From Bin55 sp963664665 (GTDB taxonomy: Bacteria > Pseudomonadota > Gammaproteobacteria > Pseudomonadales > Azotimanducaceae): 64,000 nucleotides of DNA. The stretch spans positions 124,001-188,000 of the forward strand of contig CAXXMH010000007.1 in NCBI GenBank assembly GCA_963664665.2. Direction: 5' to 3'. Shown piece after piece: positions 63,013 to 64,000 of this stretch. The position numbers and the translations under genes are program-made. Numbering within the stretch: position 1 is the first letter of the stretch; every line of letters starts with the position of its first letter. The notes under the pieces were generated by a model. The model searched no databases and was not told where the DNA came from. It saw only the letters and a program-made list of their open reading frames with translations.

Positions 63013-64000
63013 TCGCGTTGGTATCCACTGTATGCTCGTCGTCCGTCTCTATCTCGTAGACATCCTCGATGGTGCGCGTATAGTCGTTCCGCTCTAGAGA
63101 TAACTGACTGAGATATGACTCGTCTACACCAACACAGTTGTAACGACCATCAAAAACCGAACAATCGAATTCCTCGATGTCTTCGTTCCAACTGCGCACC
63201 ACGCGCTTTAGATCGTCCAACTTCTGGTATACGAGCAATTCAACTCCAAGGATATCTTGAATCTCTTTCTCAGTGTGGCCGGTCGCGATAAACTCATCCG
63301 TACTCGGCATATCGATGCCAAATACGTTTGGATAACGTACCGGTGGTGCTGCACTTGCGAGATAGACCTTCTTTGCCCCTGCCTGTCGACACTGCTCAAT
63401 GACTTCTCGGATTGTCGTACCTCTAACGATCGAGTCTTCGACGAGTAACACGGTCTTGTCACGCACTTCCAGCTCGATCACATTCAGCTTCTGTCGTACT
63501 GACTTTTTGCGGATCGACTGGCCTGGCATGATGAAGGTACGACCGATATAACGATTCTTAACGAATCCCTCACGGTAGTCGACGCCTAATCGATGTGCTA
63601 GGGGGAGTGCCGCGGTTCGGCTCGTTTCTGGGATCGGTATGACCACATCAACGTCGTGCTGGCCATTCGGGAATCGTTCGAGAAACGTATCTGCCAGCGC
63701 TTCACCCATGCTCAGTCGCGCCTTGTACACTGAGATCTTGTCAAGTACCGAATCGGGTCTCGCGAGGTAGACGTACTCAAAAATGCATGGCGTGTGCGTA
63801 TGTTGCTCAGCACACTGCTGAATGTGCAATTCACTGTCTTCCGTGATATAGCACGCTTCACCAGGTTCAATGTCGCGAATCGGCGTAAAGCCCAAGATAT
63901 CTAAAACGGCAGTTTCGCTCGCGATCATGTAGTCGGGGGAACCATCCTCCGAGTTGTCGCGCACACCAACGACAAGCGGTCGTATACCTCGGGGATCGCG
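63005..64000 (-). CDS. purF: Amidophosphoribosyltransferase PurF, C-terminal two-thirds (runs off the window)
   Basis: PurF makes 5-phosphoribosylamine, the first step of purine synthesis. The frame is open to base 64000 and begins with RDPRGIRPLVVG, part of the glutaminase domain. The N-terminal catalytic Cys lies outside the window. The phosphoribosyltransferase domain has VVIPIPETSRTAALPLAHRLG, then the PRPP loop LLVEDSIVRGTT. The C-terminal end FDCSVFDGRYNCVGVD holds cysteines, and a short acidic tail follows. The gene is only partly in view. Confidence 0.95.
   Translation of the reverse strand, partial: RDPRGIRPLVVGVRDNSEDGSPDYMIASETAVLDILGFTPIRDIEPGEACYITEDSELHIQQCAEQHTHTPCIFEYVYLARPDSVLDKISVYKARLSMGEALADTFLERFPNGQHDVDVVIPIPETSRTAALPLAHRLGVDYREGFVKNRYIGRTFIMPGQSIRKKSVRQKLNVIELEVRDKTVLLVEDSIVRGTTIREVIEQCRQAGAKKVYLASAAPPVRYPNVFGIDMPSTDEFIATGHTEKEIQDILGVELLVYQKLDDLKRVVRSWNEDIEEFDCSVFDGRYNCVGVDESYLSQLSLERNDYTRTIEDVYEIETDDEHTVDTNANA

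Overview
The window reads as a chromosome segment of a gammaproteobacterium outside the Enterobacterales. The evidence is the gene order: ftsK-lolA-rarA-crcB-serS-cysG, then trxB-aat-bpt-infA-clpA-clpS-icd, mnmA-purB, and tig-clpP-clpX-hupB-ppiD. Much of the first two blocks recalls Pseudomonas. Most genes look close to 50% GC, and TTG and GTG starts are frequent. The genus cannot be told from the sequence.

Layout. 1-3,000 is clearly GC-richer: the end of an IS21-family element, an ankyrin-repeat gene and an epoxide-hydrolase-like gene, probably imported. 3,774-12,122 is accessory DNA: a degenerate carbamoyltransferase, a small ABM-fold protein, an Nramp-related transporter, a tandem duplication of a CmcJ-like iron oxygenase, a TauD-like and a PhyH-like dioxygenase. 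12,308-13,034 holds tusD and tusE, a sulfur relay pair without tusB and tusC. 13,117-21,553 is a second accessory block: two overlapping half-size ABC exporters, a protein with probable tandem SCP2-like domains, a nuclease with a FokI-like catalytic region, an IS110-family insertion sequence and a PPOX flavoprotein. 21,550-28,926 is the housekeeping run cysG to ftsK on the minus strand. 29,123-34,530 is a MacB-type exporter operon with three different periplasmic adaptors. 35,143-44,856 carries thioredoxin reductase, the two N-degron aminoacyl-transferases, infA, ClpA with ClpS, isocitrate dehydrogenase, molybdopterin genes and mnmA. 44,853-54,850 carries purB, aceA, nudC, nhaB, dnaQ, a double-domain rnhA, ppiD and hupB. 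55,040-59,729 is the clpX/clpP/tig block with three tRNA genes. 59,831-64,000 holds folD, lpxH, miaE, a DUF1289 gene and the 3' part of purF.

How the genes work together. aat, bpt, clpS and clpA form a complete N-degron pathway: two transferases add a destabilising N-terminal residue and ClpS delivers the product to ClpA. clpP, encoded far away, supplies the peptidase. tig, clpP, clpX, hupB and ppiD form the usual folding and proteolysis neighbourhood, but lon is missing from its usual place between clpX and hupB.

The most notable points are a free-standing gene made of two ClpX zinc-binding domains just upstream of clpX, created by tandem duplication; an oversized trigger factor with a His/Asp tract; an RNase HI with a second, catalytically dead RNase H domain; a lolA that seems to start at CTG; the iron-oxygenase cluster with its 1.2-kb tandem duplication; and the nuclease with no methyltransferase beside it. 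No CRISPR array, rRNA gene or prophage was seen.
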